NCBI RefSeq assembly: GCF_001422925.1
Contig: NZ_LMNI01000001.1
Span: forward strand, 82,463-146,462
DNA: 64,000 nt
From: Microbacterium sp. Leaf288
Lineage (GTDB): Bacteria; Actinomycetota; Actinomycetes; Actinomycetales; Microbacteriaceae
Reading direction: 5' to 3'
Below, piece by piece: positions 51,567-59,986 of the stretch (position 1 is its first letter; the number at the start of each line of letters is the position of its first letter). Both the position numbers and the translations under genes were made by a program. Under the pieces are notes generated by a model, which worked only from the letters and a program-made list of their open reading frames with translations, made no database searches and was not told the origin of the DNA.

Positions 51567-52382
51567 TCAGGACTCGCTGGGCGCCAGGAAGACGCCGATG
51601 CGGCTGCCGTCGAAGACGAACTGCAGGGCGCTGTCGGAGGGGAAGCGGTCGCGGAGCTGCTGCGGCGCGTTGCTGTCGACGACGAACTGGACGGTGGCGG
51701 GGAACGCGCCCGCGCCGCAGCCGCTGTACATGGTCCCCGACATCGACCACGAGTTCGTGTCGGCGTCGAGCTCGGGCATCTGCTCGGTGGCCACCACGGC
51801 GAAGCAGTCGGTGCCGAGGGCGCCGGTGTAGCCGCCGGTGCTCTCGAACAGGGTGAGTCCGTAGTACTCGAAGGCCATCGAGCTCGGGCCGGCGCCGAAC
51901 CAGCCGGCCGGGACCTCGATGAACGGATCGGGCTCGAGCGTGTCGACCTGCGTCGCACCGCTGGAGGCATCGACCGGCGGCGCGGACGTCAGCGAATACG
52001 TGAGCCCGGCGGCCAGGGCCGCTGCGCCGAGCACGGAGAGCGCCCAGAGCGCCACGGACCGGCTCGACAGGCGACGGGGCCTTCGGGGCAGGGCGGACGC
52101 CGGCATGTCCGACTCGGTCTCGCTCGACTCGGCGATGGCGAAGAGCTCGGCGCCGTCGTCGGCGGGCGGCAGCACCCGCGCCTCAGCGGGTGTGGGCTCG
52201 ACGTGGGCCTGCCCCTCGGACGGCTCGTCCGGCACCGCGGCGTCCGGCGCATCGCGGCTCGCCTCCAGCTCGCGGAGCCGCTGCAGTGCGGCGGGATCCT
52301 GCTCGATGTCGGCGGAGGGGCCATAGGCGCGAGCACGCAGTGTGCGCAGCTCGTCGAGGGTCGCGGCATCCATCTCGTGCAT
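51567..52382 (-). CDS. Single-pass membrane protein, LRARAYGP family (a)
   Basis: A 271-residue protein of unknown function. The N-terminal cytosolic head has ELRTLRARAYGPSADIEQD then DPAALQRLRELEAS, a motif shared with the product of 53286-54026. One membrane helix (about residues 113-136) is followed by an extracellular domain of about 130 residues with two Cys (likely a disulfide) and a beta-rich end, LQFVFDGSRIGVFLAPSES. Start ATG 52382 or 52373. It is divergent from the MBL hydrolase and lies between it and DUF998-like gene 2. A sensor, anti-sigma-like or secreted-end binding role is possible but not shown. Confidence 0.75.
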   Translation of the reverse strand: MHEMDAATLDELRTLRARAYGPSADIEQDPAALQRLRELEASRDAPDAAVPDEPSEGQAHVEPTPAEARVLPPADDGAELFAIAESSETESDMPASALPRRPRRLSSRSVALWALSVLGAAALAAGLTYSLTSAPPVDASSGATQVDTLEPDPFIEVPAGWFGAGPSSMAFEYYGLTLFESTGGYTGALGTDCFAVVATEQMPELDADTNSWSMSGTMYSGCGAGAFPATVQFVVDSNAPQQLRDRFPSDSALQFVFDGSRIGVFLAPSES

Positions 52383-52475
52383 CGTCTCACGCCGCGGGCC
52401 GCGGGCTGGATCGCGGGTCCGGTCCGGGACTAGCGTCTTCCTCGAACGATCGCACACCACCTGCGGAGGCATCCG

Positions 52476-53279
52476 ATGCTGAATCACGTCGCCGAGGGTG
52501 TTCTCACCCACGAGAGCGAGTTCATCCAGACCCAGGCCACGGTCGTGCAGGGGCGCGACGGCGTGCTCCTGGTCGACCCGGGCATCACGCGCGCCGAGAT
52601 GGCGGACCTCGCGCACGACCTCCGCGAGTTCGGCCGGCCGGTCGTGGCGGCCTTCTCGACGCACCCCGACTGGGATCACGTGCTGTGGCACCCCGATCTC
52701 GGCGACGCGCCGCGCTACGGCACAGCCCGGGGCGCAGCATCCATCCGCGAAGTGCTGTCGATGGCGGACTGGAAGGAGCAGATCGCCGAGGGACTGCCGC
52801 CGGAGTACGCCGACGACATCCCGATGGAGCTGCTCGGCCACATCACGGGCCTCCCCGAGGGGACCACGCACCTCCCCTGGGACGGCCCGGCCGTGCGCGT
52901 CCTCGAACATCGCGCGCACGCGCCTGGGCACGCCGCACTGCTCGTCGAAGGAAGCGGCGTCCTCGTCGCGGGCGACATGCTCTCCGACATTCTCATGCCG
53001 TTCCTCGATCTGCAGGCCGATGATCCGATCGGCGACTACCTCGCCGCGCTCGACCTGTTCGAGAGTGTCGCCGACGACGTCGCCGCCGTCGTCCCCGGGC
53101 ACGGCTCCGTCGGCGGCGCCGGCGAGCTGCGCCCCCGCATCGCCCAGGACCGCGCGTATGTCGAGGCCCTCCGCGACGGCCGCGCCCCCGACGACCCGCG
53201 CATCGGCCCGTCCGCCCCGCTGGACTGGCTCGTCGACGTTCACGACTGGCAGGTGCAGGCGATCGCCGAGCGCCGCTGA
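52476..53279 (+). CDS. MBL-fold metallo-hydrolase with altered metal motif
   Basis: A 267-residue beta-lactamase-like protein. The usual HxHxDH zinc motif reads HPDWDH in AAFSTHPDWDHVLWHP, so the second His is Asp. HAPGHAALLVEGSGVLVAGD (third His and bridging Asp) and VVPGHGSVG (last His) are present. It thus keeps most of the dinuclear site. ATG 52476 has GGAGGC upstream. It sits between the two LRARAYGP proteins, with 6 bp to the second gene's stop. Hydrolysis of small esters, lactones or thioesters is typical of the fold. Confidence 0.88.
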   Translation: MLNHVAEGVLTHESEFIQTQATVVQGRDGVLLVDPGITRAEMADLAHDLREFGRPVVAAFSTHPDWDHVLWHPDLGDAPRYGTARGAASIREVLSMADWKEQIAEGLPPEYADDIPMELLGHITGLPEGTTHLPWDGPAVRVLEHRAHAPGHAALLVEGSGVLVAGDMLSDILMPFLDLQADDPIGDYLAALDLFESVADDVAAVVPGHGSVGGAGELRPRIAQDRAYVEALRDGRAPDDPRIGPSAPLDWLVDVHDWQVQAIAERR

Positions 53280-53285
53280 CGGCGC

Positions 53286-54026
53286 TCAGCCGGCGGGAGG
53301 GCGGACGAAGACGTCCACCGTGTTCTCACGGAATCGGAAGTCGACGTTGCTCCCGTCGGGCAGCCAATGCCCGAACTCGTCCGCTTCCCGCGCGACGCTC
53401 AGGGTCAGTGCGACCTCCGTGCCCGGCGGGGCGCACTTGATGGAGAACCTGCCGCTCGCGGCGAGGTCCCAGACGATGAAGCAGACCTTTCCCGCGTGAT
53501 CCTCGACCGACCACACGCGCACGTCGTGGTACAGCTCGAATCGGTGCAGCGTCGAGGCAACCGGCCCCCTGCCCTGGGCGCTCAGCACGCGGATGATGTC
53601 GCTGTCCGCCTCGACGGCGACCTGCTGCAGCGTCGCATCGGGACGTGGCACGAGATTCCACACGGCAGCCGCGAGGACGCCGACGAGGACAGTCGCTCCG
53701 ACGACAGCCCACGCACGTCGCGGCGGCCGCCGGGCGGGGGCCGGTCGCGTGTCGCCCGTCGGCGCCGCGGGCGCGGCTGCCGGGACGGGCGCGGCGCCGA
53801 CAGCCGATCCACCGGCTCGCACCGCGGTGGCAGCGGCCAGGTGGGCAGCCTCCAGCTCGACGAGCCGGGCCATCGCCGCCGGGTCCGCCTCGATGTCGGC
53901 GTCCGGGCCGTACGCCCGCGCGCGCAGCTCGTCGAGCTCGCGTTCGGGGTCTGACGGGCGCGGGCTTCCTGCCGTGAGCTCGAGCGACTCGGGGCCGGAG
54001 TCTGGTGCGGAGGACGATCCATCCAC
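53286..54026 (-). CDS. Single-pass membrane protein, LRARAYGP family (b)
   Basis: A 246-residue paralogue of the protein at 51567-52382. It has the head motif ELDELRARAYGPDADIEAD with DPAAMARLVELEAA, a Pro/Ala-rich linker, one membrane helix (about 106-127), and an extracellular beta-rich domain with two Cys (KVCFIVWDL, SIKCAPPG) ending NVDFRFRENTVDVFVRPPAG, parallel to its paralogue's end. The start is GTG 54026; the frame upstream is open but not protein-like. It converges on the MBL gene. Function unknown. Confidence 0.72.
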   Translation of the reverse strand: MDGSSSAPDSGPESLELTAGSPRPSDPERELDELRARAYGPDADIEADPAAMARLVELEAAHLAAATAVRAGGSAVGAAPVPAAAPAAPTGDTRPAPARRPPRRAWAVVGATVLVGVLAAAVWNLVPRPDATLQQVAVEADSDIIRVLSAQGRGPVASTLHRFELYHDVRVWSVEDHAGKVCFIVWDLAASGRFSIKCAPPGTEVALTLSVAREADEFGHWLPDGSNVDFRFRENTVDVFVRPPAG

Positions 54027-54075
54027 AGCCTCAACGTACCCCTGCGCCCTCGCGGAAGGGGCGACGCTCTTGATG

Positions 54076-54102
54076 ACGGATGCTGCGGGCCTCAGCATCC
54101 GT
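54076..54102. other. GGATGCTG/CAGCATCC hairpin between divergent genes
   Basis: ACGGATGCTG, 7-base loop, then CAGCATCCGT: a perfect 10-bp stem. Unlike the other hairpins of this type it lies between divergent starts (54026 minus and 54182 plus), so a terminator role is unlikely. Confidence 0.6.
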
Positions 54103-54181
54103 GTCCCCTCAGGTCTGCCTGACGGATGGTCGCGCATCGCGGCACCGCCCGAAGGGGCCGCGATGGGTGGACAATCAAGCC

Positions 54182-55333
54182 ATGGCACGCGGCGCGTGGA
54201 CGCAGGAAGCACGCCTCGAAGCTGCCGCGGTACGGGTCGAGAAGCAGCTGCACCGTGACGGAGTGGTCGAAGCGCGACGCTTCGCGGTGCGCACCGAGGC
54301 CCGGGCGATCGTCGTCGCGGCTCTCGCTTTCGGCATCGGCCTGGCCGCCGGAGCCCTGGGGTTCTGGGGCCGTGCCGCACTCGTCTGGGAAGGGGCGTCG
54401 GTCGGTGCGGCAGGCATCGTGGTCGCAGCATCCGTCACGCTCGCGGCCGCGTCGGTGAGCTATCGCCTGGCCGCCCGCGATCCGCGGCAGGCGTGGCTGA
54501 AAGGCGTCACGCGTGCTCGGCGGGCGTGGATGACAGCGGCGGTCGGGGTCTCGCTCGCGGCGGTGTTCGGCATGGTCCAGTGGGTGCTGTTCCAGGCGGC
54601 ATCGATGATCTGGCCCGGGGCCGCGGTCGACACGCTCACGGCGACGATGATCGTCGCCTTCGTGGCCGGCGGGTGCGGCTACACGGCGTTCGCCCTCGCG
54701 GCACACGTCACCGCGACCCGGCTCGTGCTGCTGCTGTTCGCCGTCGTGGCGACCGGGTTCACCGTGAGCGTCGCGACGACGCAGGACGACGAGTGGTACC
54801 GGCTCAATTTCAGCGAGCTCGGCGGGAGGGGCGGGATCACCTCCGCGGTGTTCAACGCGACCCTGATCATTGCGGGCGGGGTGACGGCGCTGCTCGCGAT
54901 GTACCTCTTGACGAGCCTGCAGGCGTGGGCGCGCACCGAATCCCGAGTGACCCGCACGCGGGCCCTCATCGTCTACTTCGTGTTCCTCGCGCTGGCGACG
55001 TGCTTCCTCGGCGCCGCGCTCGTGCCCGTCACGTTCAGCCAGGTCGGCCACAACATCTTCGCCATCGGCATGGCCATCGTCTTCGGGGCCTTCCTGCTCG
55101 GCCTGCGCTGGGTGCTGCCGTGCCTGCGCTGGCCGATGATCACGCTCGCGTACGCGGTCGCGGCGGGCATCTTCTTCTCGGCGAGCCTGTTCTGGATCGG
55201 GTACTACACCCTCGCCACGCACGAGATGGTCTGCGCGGGCCTCGTCGTCGGGTGGCTGCTGCTCTTCACGCGCTCGCTCGCCACGGCAGAGCGCGCGGAC
55301 TCTGCGGCGGCGGAGACGGATGCTGCCGCCTGA
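54182..55333 (+). CDS. DUF998-like membrane protein 3
   Basis: A 383-residue membrane protein with eight or more hydrophobic segments. A cytosolic head (1-40, with ARLEAAAVRVEKQLHRD) precedes the first pair of helices. TTQDDEWYRLNFSELGGRGG followed by SAVFNATLIIAGGVTALLAM matches the W-x2-FSQLG motif and following helix of the proteins at 48881 and 50475. A His in VGHNIFAIGMAIVFGAF matches paralogue 2. It ends in an Ala/Glu tail that includes the GGATGCTGC word as Thr-Asp-Ala-Ala. ATG 54182 has no clear ribosome-binding site. Function unknown. Confidence 0.82.
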   Translation: MARGAWTQEARLEAAAVRVEKQLHRDGVVEARRFAVRTEARAIVVAALAFGIGLAAGALGFWGRAALVWEGASVGAAGIVVAASVTLAAASVSYRLAARDPRQAWLKGVTRARRAWMTAAVGVSLAAVFGMVQWVLFQAASMIWPGAAVDTLTATMIVAFVAGGCGYTAFALAAHVTATRLVLLLFAVVATGFTVSVATTQDDEWYRLNFSELGGRGGITSAVFNATLIIAGGVTALLAMYLLTSLQAWARTESRVTRTRALIVYFVFLALATCFLGAALVPVTFSQVGHNIFAIGMAIVFGAFLLGLRWVLPCLRWPMITLAYAVAAGIFFSASLFWIGYYTLATHEMVCAGLVVGWLLLFTRSLATAERADSAAAETDAAA

Positions 55334-55402
55334 CGCAGACGGCACTGGATAGGCTGACGCCAGAACCGGCAGCCGGTCGCGACCGGCAACGAGGCGGTGG
55401 CA

Positions 55403-55897
55403 ATGCGGGGACCGACGCGAGGCATCGGGGTGGCGCTGATCGCGCTCATGTCGGCGATGCTCACCGCCTGCGCGGGCTCCTCCTCGGGGAGCCGCGCGAC
55501 ACTTTACGACGGCCTCGACGCGATGGCGGCCGACAGCTCGATCATCGTCATCGGCACCGTGACCGGGCAGCGCGCCGACGCATCGACGACGGTGTCGACG
55601 GTCGAGGTGACCAACGCTCCCAGCAATCCTCAGCTGGGAGCGAACTTCGAGGGCGACCTCGCCACGGTCGGCGTCGGCGATGTCATCGATGTCAGACAGG
55701 ACACCGGACCCGTGCTCACTCAGGGTGACGAATACCTGCTGTTCCTCACGCCCTCCATGCTCCCCGGCGACGCCGCGGAAGATTACTTCATCACCGGCGC
55801 CGTGGCCGGACTCTACGAGCGCGACGGCGACGAGTTCCGCCGAGTGGTGCCCGACAGCGGCGACACCCTTCCTGAGACCTTCACGATCGCGGAGTGA
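55403..55897 (+). CDS. Small lipoprotein of unknown function
   Basis: A 164-residue lipoprotein: signal peptide with hydrophobic core VALIALMSAML and lipobox LTAC (Cys at about 25), then a Ser/Gly spacer. The mature part has DSSIIVIGTVTGQRAD and QGDEYLLFLTPSML, an OB-like or NTR-like beta pattern seen in many actinobacterial lipoproteins. ATG 55403 is 8 bases after GAGG; GTG 55397 is the alternative. It follows DUF998-like gene 3 on the same strand by 69 bp. Confidence 0.8.
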   Translation: MRGPTRGIGVALIALMSAMLTACAGSSSGSRATLYDGLDAMAADSSIIVIGTVTGQRADASTTVSTVEVTNAPSNPQLGANFEGDLATVGVGDVIDVRQDTGPVLTQGDEYLLFLTPSMLPGDAAEDYFITGAVAGLYERDGDEFRRVVPDSGDTLPETFTIAE

Positions 55898-55927
55898 CGC
55901 GGCGCGAGGGTGGGTAGCGTGGCAGGC

Positions 55928-56467
55928 ATGATTCGCGTGTGGCTCACCGACTGGGAATGGGCATGCTGCGGCAACGCATTCGCCGTCGGCGACGAAGTCG
56001 ACTTCGGTATCCAGGCCCGCACGCCGGACCCGTCCCTCACCGAATTGCTCGGCCAGCCGCTCGCCGCAACGGTGGACGCGATCGAGTCGCACCATGAGGA
56101 GGAGTTCGCTGATCGAGTCCGCGGGCGCGTCGTCGCCGTACACGCGGTCACTCACGACGTCGAGGAACGGCAGTCGCTGCGGAGGCCCGGTCACGGCACG
56201 CCGCCGGACGCGGTCCTGCCACCGGAAGGCGAGGAGTGGCCGATGGTCCGTCGCGAACTCGGCGGCGGCGTGTTCGCCGCGTCGCGACCGTCGCGGTTCA
56301 TGATCGAGAGCATGCCGGTGCCGGACACGGCCGCGCTCGAGCCGGTTCGCGGCGTCCGGCTCGCGTCCGCAGCGGAGGACGCTCCCCCGCCGGCGGTCGG
56401 CGACCCGCCACCTGAGCGGACGACACGCTCCTCCGCCGGATGGCTCGTCGACGTCGAAGATCGCTGA
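55928..56467 (+). CDS. DUF6578-like protein
   Basis: A 179-residue soluble protein starting MIRVWLTDWEWACCGNAFAV, which I recognise as the N-terminus of the DUF6578 family (recall, not a search). The next part, VGDEVDFGIQARTPD, is a beta barrel-like strand, and a Glu-rich AIESHHEEEF follows. The C-terminal third is Pro/Ala-rich and probably disordered. ATG 55928 starts the family sequence. It lies 30 bp after the lipoprotein. No function is known. Confidence 0.65.
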   Translation: MIRVWLTDWEWACCGNAFAVGDEVDFGIQARTPDPSLTELLGQPLAATVDAIESHHEEEFADRVRGRVVAVHAVTHDVEERQSLRRPGHGTPPDAVLPPEGEEWPMVRRELGGGVFAASRPSRFMIESMPVPDTAALEPVRGVRLASAAEDAPPPAVGDPPPERTTRSSAGWLVDVEDR

Positions 56468-56536
56468 CTCGGCGGGTCGCGGCATCCGTCGACGGCGATA
56501 GGCTCCCGTTGCCGGCCGAGGACGAAGGAGTGACGG

Positions 56537-57088
56537 ATGAACGCGCGACCACGTGTGGTCATGAGCGTCGTGATTCTCGCCGCAGCACTGACCGTCGCAG
56601 GGTGTTCGACAGTTCCCGATCCTCCCGCCGCGGTTGGCGAGAACTACCCGGGCACCTGCATGCCGGCGGAGTTCTCGTGGCCTACCGACTTCCTCGACGC
56701 TTTGCCGGGCGAATCATCCGCGGTCGGCGGGACCATCGTCGGCCTGCGGCTCGAGTACGTCGATTCCGAATGGGTGTGGCGTCTTCGCAGCGTCGACACG
56801 AAGGAGGACGGGTTCGGCGAGCGCGTGGACGACCCGAGCTACGGCAAGGAGTCGATCGTCGACGTCAGGACGATGCGAGTGATCGCCTCCCACGAGACAG
56901 AGCTCACCGAGGCGGAACAACGGATGCTTGGCACCAGCGCCTTCGCCGCGGCTCAGCTCTCCGGCGAGCAGTGGCCGAGCCCGCTCATCATCGAAATGGC
57001 CCGTGTCATGGAGGACGGCACGCCGGCCTGGCGGATCACGACGTGCGACACCGCCACCAACGCGCACTCCGTGATGACGGTGAACTGA
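56537..57088 (+). CDS. Small lipoprotein of unknown function
   Basis: A 183-residue lipoprotein with signal VVMSVVILAAALTVAGC (lipobox VAGC, Cys at about 23), then a Pro/Ala spacer. The mature domain of about 150 residues has a possible disulfide pair and a WPTDFLDALPGESSAVGGTI start. No family is recognised. ATG 56537 has GAAGGAG 8 bases upstream. It converges on the MFS gene with 37 bp between stops. Confidence 0.8.
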   Translation: MNARPRVVMSVVILAAALTVAGCSTVPDPPAAVGENYPGTCMPAEFSWPTDFLDALPGESSAVGGTIVGLRLEYVDSEWVWRLRSVDTKEDGFGERVDDPSYGKESIVDVRTMRVIASHETELTEAEQRMLGTSAFAAAQLSGEQWPSPLIIEMARVMEDGTPAWRITTCDTATNAHSVMTVN

Positions 57089-57125
57089 CGGCAGGTCGGT
57101 CAGCGCCGGCGAAGCGGCTCCGGGT

Positions 57126-58295
57126 TCACGCCTCGGGATGGCGCAGCCGACCCGCGAGCAGCAGCGCCGCGGCAGGGACGAGCAGGCACACAGCGATCGC
57201 GAGCCGGAGTCCCGCCCACTCGGCGATGGCACCCACGAGCAACGGCGAGGCGAGGAGGCCGACCCGCATGACCGTCGCAGCGGCGGCAAGGCCGGTCCCG
57301 GGGTCGAGGCCGGGCGCGCGTTCGGAGGCATCCATCGCCAGCGGGATCATCGGTGCGATTCCGAGCCCGAGCAGGCCGAGACCGACGGCGACGACCCAGG
57401 TCTCGGGAGCGAATACGGCGGTGACGAGTCCGACGAAGGCCGCCACCGCGCCGACCTGAACCGTACCGACGGCACCGATGCGGTCGACGAGCGCGTCGGA
57501 GGCGAACCTGCCCAGCGTGAGCGCACCCATCAGCGCGGCGAACGGGATCGCTGCCTCGGCGACACCGGCACCGGTCTCCGCGACCACATACACGCCGCCC
57601 CACGTGGATCCGAGGTCTTCGAGGAAGGCGCCGATGGCAGCGATGGCGCAAGCGGCGATGAGCATCGCGCTGAGCCGACCATGCCGACGGGAGTGCGGGT
57701 GCTCCGATCGCGGAGCCGGCTCGGTGCGCAGCCGCACGAGCGGGAGAGCGCCGAGGCTTCCCGCGATGATGACGGCGCCCATGACGGGCAGATGGACGGA
57801 GATCGGAATCGCGAACTGCAGAGCGAGTGCGCCGAGCAGGGCACCCGCGATCGCTCCGGCGCTCCACGCCCCGTGGAGGCCGTTGATTATCGATCGGCCC
57901 ATCAGTCGCTGGATGGCGAGCCCGTGTGCGTTGTTTCCGACATCGCCCGTCGCATCCCCGAACCCGATCGCGAACAGCACCACCGCGAGGACGACCGGTG
58001 TGCCGGCGAAGCCCGCTCCCACCAGCAGGGCGCCGAGGATCGCGGATGACGTGACGGCCACCGGCACCGCGCCGAGGCGATTCACCAGCCTTCCGGCGAG
58101 GAGGCTCCCGACGACGGAGCCCACGGGCCCGCACGCCACCATCAGGCCGAACGCCAGCTCACCCAGGCCGAATCGATCCTTCAACTCCGGGTAGCGGGTC
58201 ACGATCGTCGCGAACACCAACGCGTTCGCGACGAAGAGCATCGAGACCCCGCGCCGCGCAGCCGATACTCGCGCAAGGGTGATCGGCGCGGTCAT
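57126..58295 (-). CDS. MFS transporter (YbjJ-like)
   Basis: A 389-residue transporter with 12 membrane segments. The loop 2-3 motif is GSLLAGRLVNRLGAVPVAV, and segment 5 has INGLHGAWSAGAIAGALLGA, as in YbjJ/FucP-like MFS proteins. Segment 8 follows a loop with SDALVDRIGAV. The small, compact form lacks extended loops. ATG 58295 begins MTAPITLARVS, a basic tip. The start lies 123 bp from the divergent DGPF gene. Substrate unknown. Confidence 0.9.
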   Translation of the reverse strand: MTAPITLARVSAARRGVSMLFVANALVFATIVTRYPELKDRFGLGELAFGLMVACGPVGSVVGSLLAGRLVNRLGAVPVAVTSSAILGALLVGAGFAGTPVVLAVVLFAIGFGDATGDVGNNAHGLAIQRLMGRSIINGLHGAWSAGAIAGALLGALALQFAIPISVHLPVMGAVIIAGSLGALPLVRLRTEPAPRSEHPHSRRHGRLSAMLIAACAIAAIGAFLEDLGSTWGGVYVVAETGAGVAEAAIPFAALMGALTLGRFASDALVDRIGAVGTVQVGAVAAFVGLVTAVFAPETWVVAVGLGLLGLGIAPMIPLAMDASERAPGLDPGTGLAAAATVMRVGLLASPLLVGAIAEWAGLRLAIAVCLLVPAAALLLAGRLRHPEA

Positions 58296-58418
58296 CCCTG
58301 GATTCTAGGATGCTCGGCCTGGGCAGAAATCCTCACCGGCCGATGTAGAGATCGCGCGTTCGGTTCCGTCTCCTATCTGAAGCGGCCAGAATGGGCCGCA
58401 CCGGAACGGGAGGCTGTC

Positions 58419-58826
58419 ATGGCCAAGTACCTGATGCTCAAGCACTACCGGGGCGGACGCCCCTCGGTGAACTCGGTCCCGATGGATCAGCTCACGCCGG
58501 ACGAGTGGGCCGCGCACATCCAGTACATGCAGGACATGGAGGAGCGCCTCATCGCTTCGGGCGAATTGGTCTCGTCCGAGGGGCTCGCCATGGAGGGCGC
58601 CTGGGTCCGCTTCGACGGCGAGGGCCGCCCGCCCGTCGTCGACGGCCCCTTCGCCGAGACGAAGGACCTCATCGCCGGCTGGATGATGATCGAGGTCGAC
58701 TCCTACCAGCGCGCACTCGACGTCGCCTCCGAGCTGTCGGCGGCGCCGTGGGCCGGCGGCACGCCGCTCGGGGAGTGGCTCGAGCTCCGTGAGGTGATGA
58801 GCGCGCCGCCCGCCGACGTCGGATGA
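58419..58826 (+). CDS. YciI/DGPF domain protein
   Basis: A 135-residue YCII-related protein with the family hallmark VVDGPFAETKDLIAGWMMIE (Asp-Gly-Pro-Phe). It starts MAKYLMLKHYRGG and carries the conserved AHIQYMQDMEERLIASGEL helix. ATG 58419 has GGAGG 6 bases upstream. Its stop overlaps the next start (ATGA), so it is translationally coupled to an ECF42 sigma factor, the standard partner of DGPF proteins in actinobacteria. Its molecular role with the sigma factor is unresolved. Confidence 0.95.
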   Translation: MAKYLMLKHYRGGRPSVNSVPMDQLTPDEWAAHIQYMQDMEERLIASGELVSSEGLAMEGAWVRFDGEGRPPVVDGPFAETKDLIAGWMMIEVDSYQRALDVASELSAAPWAGGTPLGEWLELREVMSAPPADVG

Positions 58827-59986
58827 CCGAGGCGGTCCCCACGCCCGGCCCAGCGGCCGCCCTGCGCCGCGCGATCCCCGAGGTCGTCGGCATCCTCGTG
58901 CGGCGCGGCGCGGACTTCGCGTCGGCCGAGGACGCCGTGCAGACCGCTCTGGTGCGCGCACTCGAGCGACCGGGCCCAGAGGGAGTGCGCGACATCCGGG
59001 CGTGGCTCGTCACGGTCGCGTGGCGCGCGTTCCTCGATCAGGTGCGCAGCGATACGGCGCGCGCCGCGCGCGAGGAACGGCTCGCGCAGGAGCCCGAGTC
59101 CGGGCCCGTCCCGCAGCACGACGACACGCTCGGGCTCTACTTCCTCTGCACCCATCCGGTCCTCACCCCGACGTCGGCGATCGCCCTCACGCTTCGGGCG
59201 GTCGCGGGCCTGACGACGCGGCAGATCGCTGATGCCTTCCTCGTGCCTGAGGCGACGATGGCGCAGCGGATCAGTCGGGCGAAGCAGCGGCTCGTCGGCA
59301 TCGCACTCGATCAGCCGGGCGATCTGTCCCGCGTGATGCGCGTGCTCTACCTGCTCTTCAACGAGGGCTACTCGGGCGAGATCGACATCGCCGCCGAGGC
59401 GATCCGCGTGACCCGGCAGCTCGCTGTGCTCACCGACGAGCCCGAGGTGGACGGTCTGCTCGCACTCATGCTGCTGCACCATGCGCGGCAGCCGGCACGT
59501 GTGCTCGGCGGGCGGCTCATCCCGCTCGCCGAGCAGGATCGCACCCTGTGGGACGTGGACACGATCACGGAGGGCGTCGCCATCCTGCAGTCGGCCCTCG
59601 CCTGCGACCGGCTGGGTCAGTACCAGGCGCAGGCCGCGATCGCGGCTCTGCACGCCGACGCACCGACGGCCGACGAGACCGACTGGGTGCAGATCGTCGA
59701 GTGGTACGACGAGCTGCTGACGTTCGGGGATTCTCCCGTCATCCGCCTGAACCGTGCGGTTGCGGTCGGGGAGGCTGACGGGCCGCAAGCGGGCCTCGCC
59801 GCTCTCCACCCCGTCGGCGAGGATGTGCCGCGGTACCACGCCGCGCTCGCATACCTCCACGAACGGGCGGGCGTGACGGATGCTGCCGCCGCCGAATACG
59901 CGGAGGCCGCGCGCCGCGCGACCAGCGCCCTAGAGCAGGAGCACCTGCTGCGTCAGGCGGAGCGCCTGCGTCAGCCCCGGCGGTAG
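58823..59986 (+). CDS. ECF42-type RNA polymerase sigma factor with TPR-like extension
   Basis: A 387-residue sigma factor. Region 2 is DFASAEDAVQTALVRALE through IRAWLVTVAWRAFLDQVRSD; region 4 is GLTTRQIADAFLVPEATMAQ followed by RISRAKQRL. A long C-terminal extension (from about 180) has YLLFNEGYSG, IRLNRAVAVGE and helical TPR-like repeats (DUF6596 type), diagnostic of ECF42, which has no anti-sigma partner. ATG 58823 overlaps the DGPF gene. Its 3' end overlaps the convergent desaturase by 16 bp. It probably controls its own operon and a small regulon. Confidence 0.93.
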   Translation: MTEAVPTPGPAAALRRAIPEVVGILVRRGADFASAEDAVQTALVRALERPGPEGVRDIRAWLVTVAWRAFLDQVRSDTARAAREERLAQEPESGPVPQHDDTLGLYFLCTHPVLTPTSAIALTLRAVAGLTTRQIADAFLVPEATMAQRISRAKQRLVGIALDQPGDLSRVMRVLYLLFNEGYSGEIDIAAEAIRVTRQLAVLTDEPEVDGLLALMLLHHARQPARVLGGRLIPLAEQDRTLWDVDTITEGVAILQSALACDRLGQYQAQAAIAALHADAPTADETDWVQIVEWYDELLTFGDSPVIRLNRAVAVGEADGPQAGLAALHPVGEDVPRYHAALAYLHERAGVTDAAAAEYAEAARRATSALEQEHLLRQAERLRQPRR

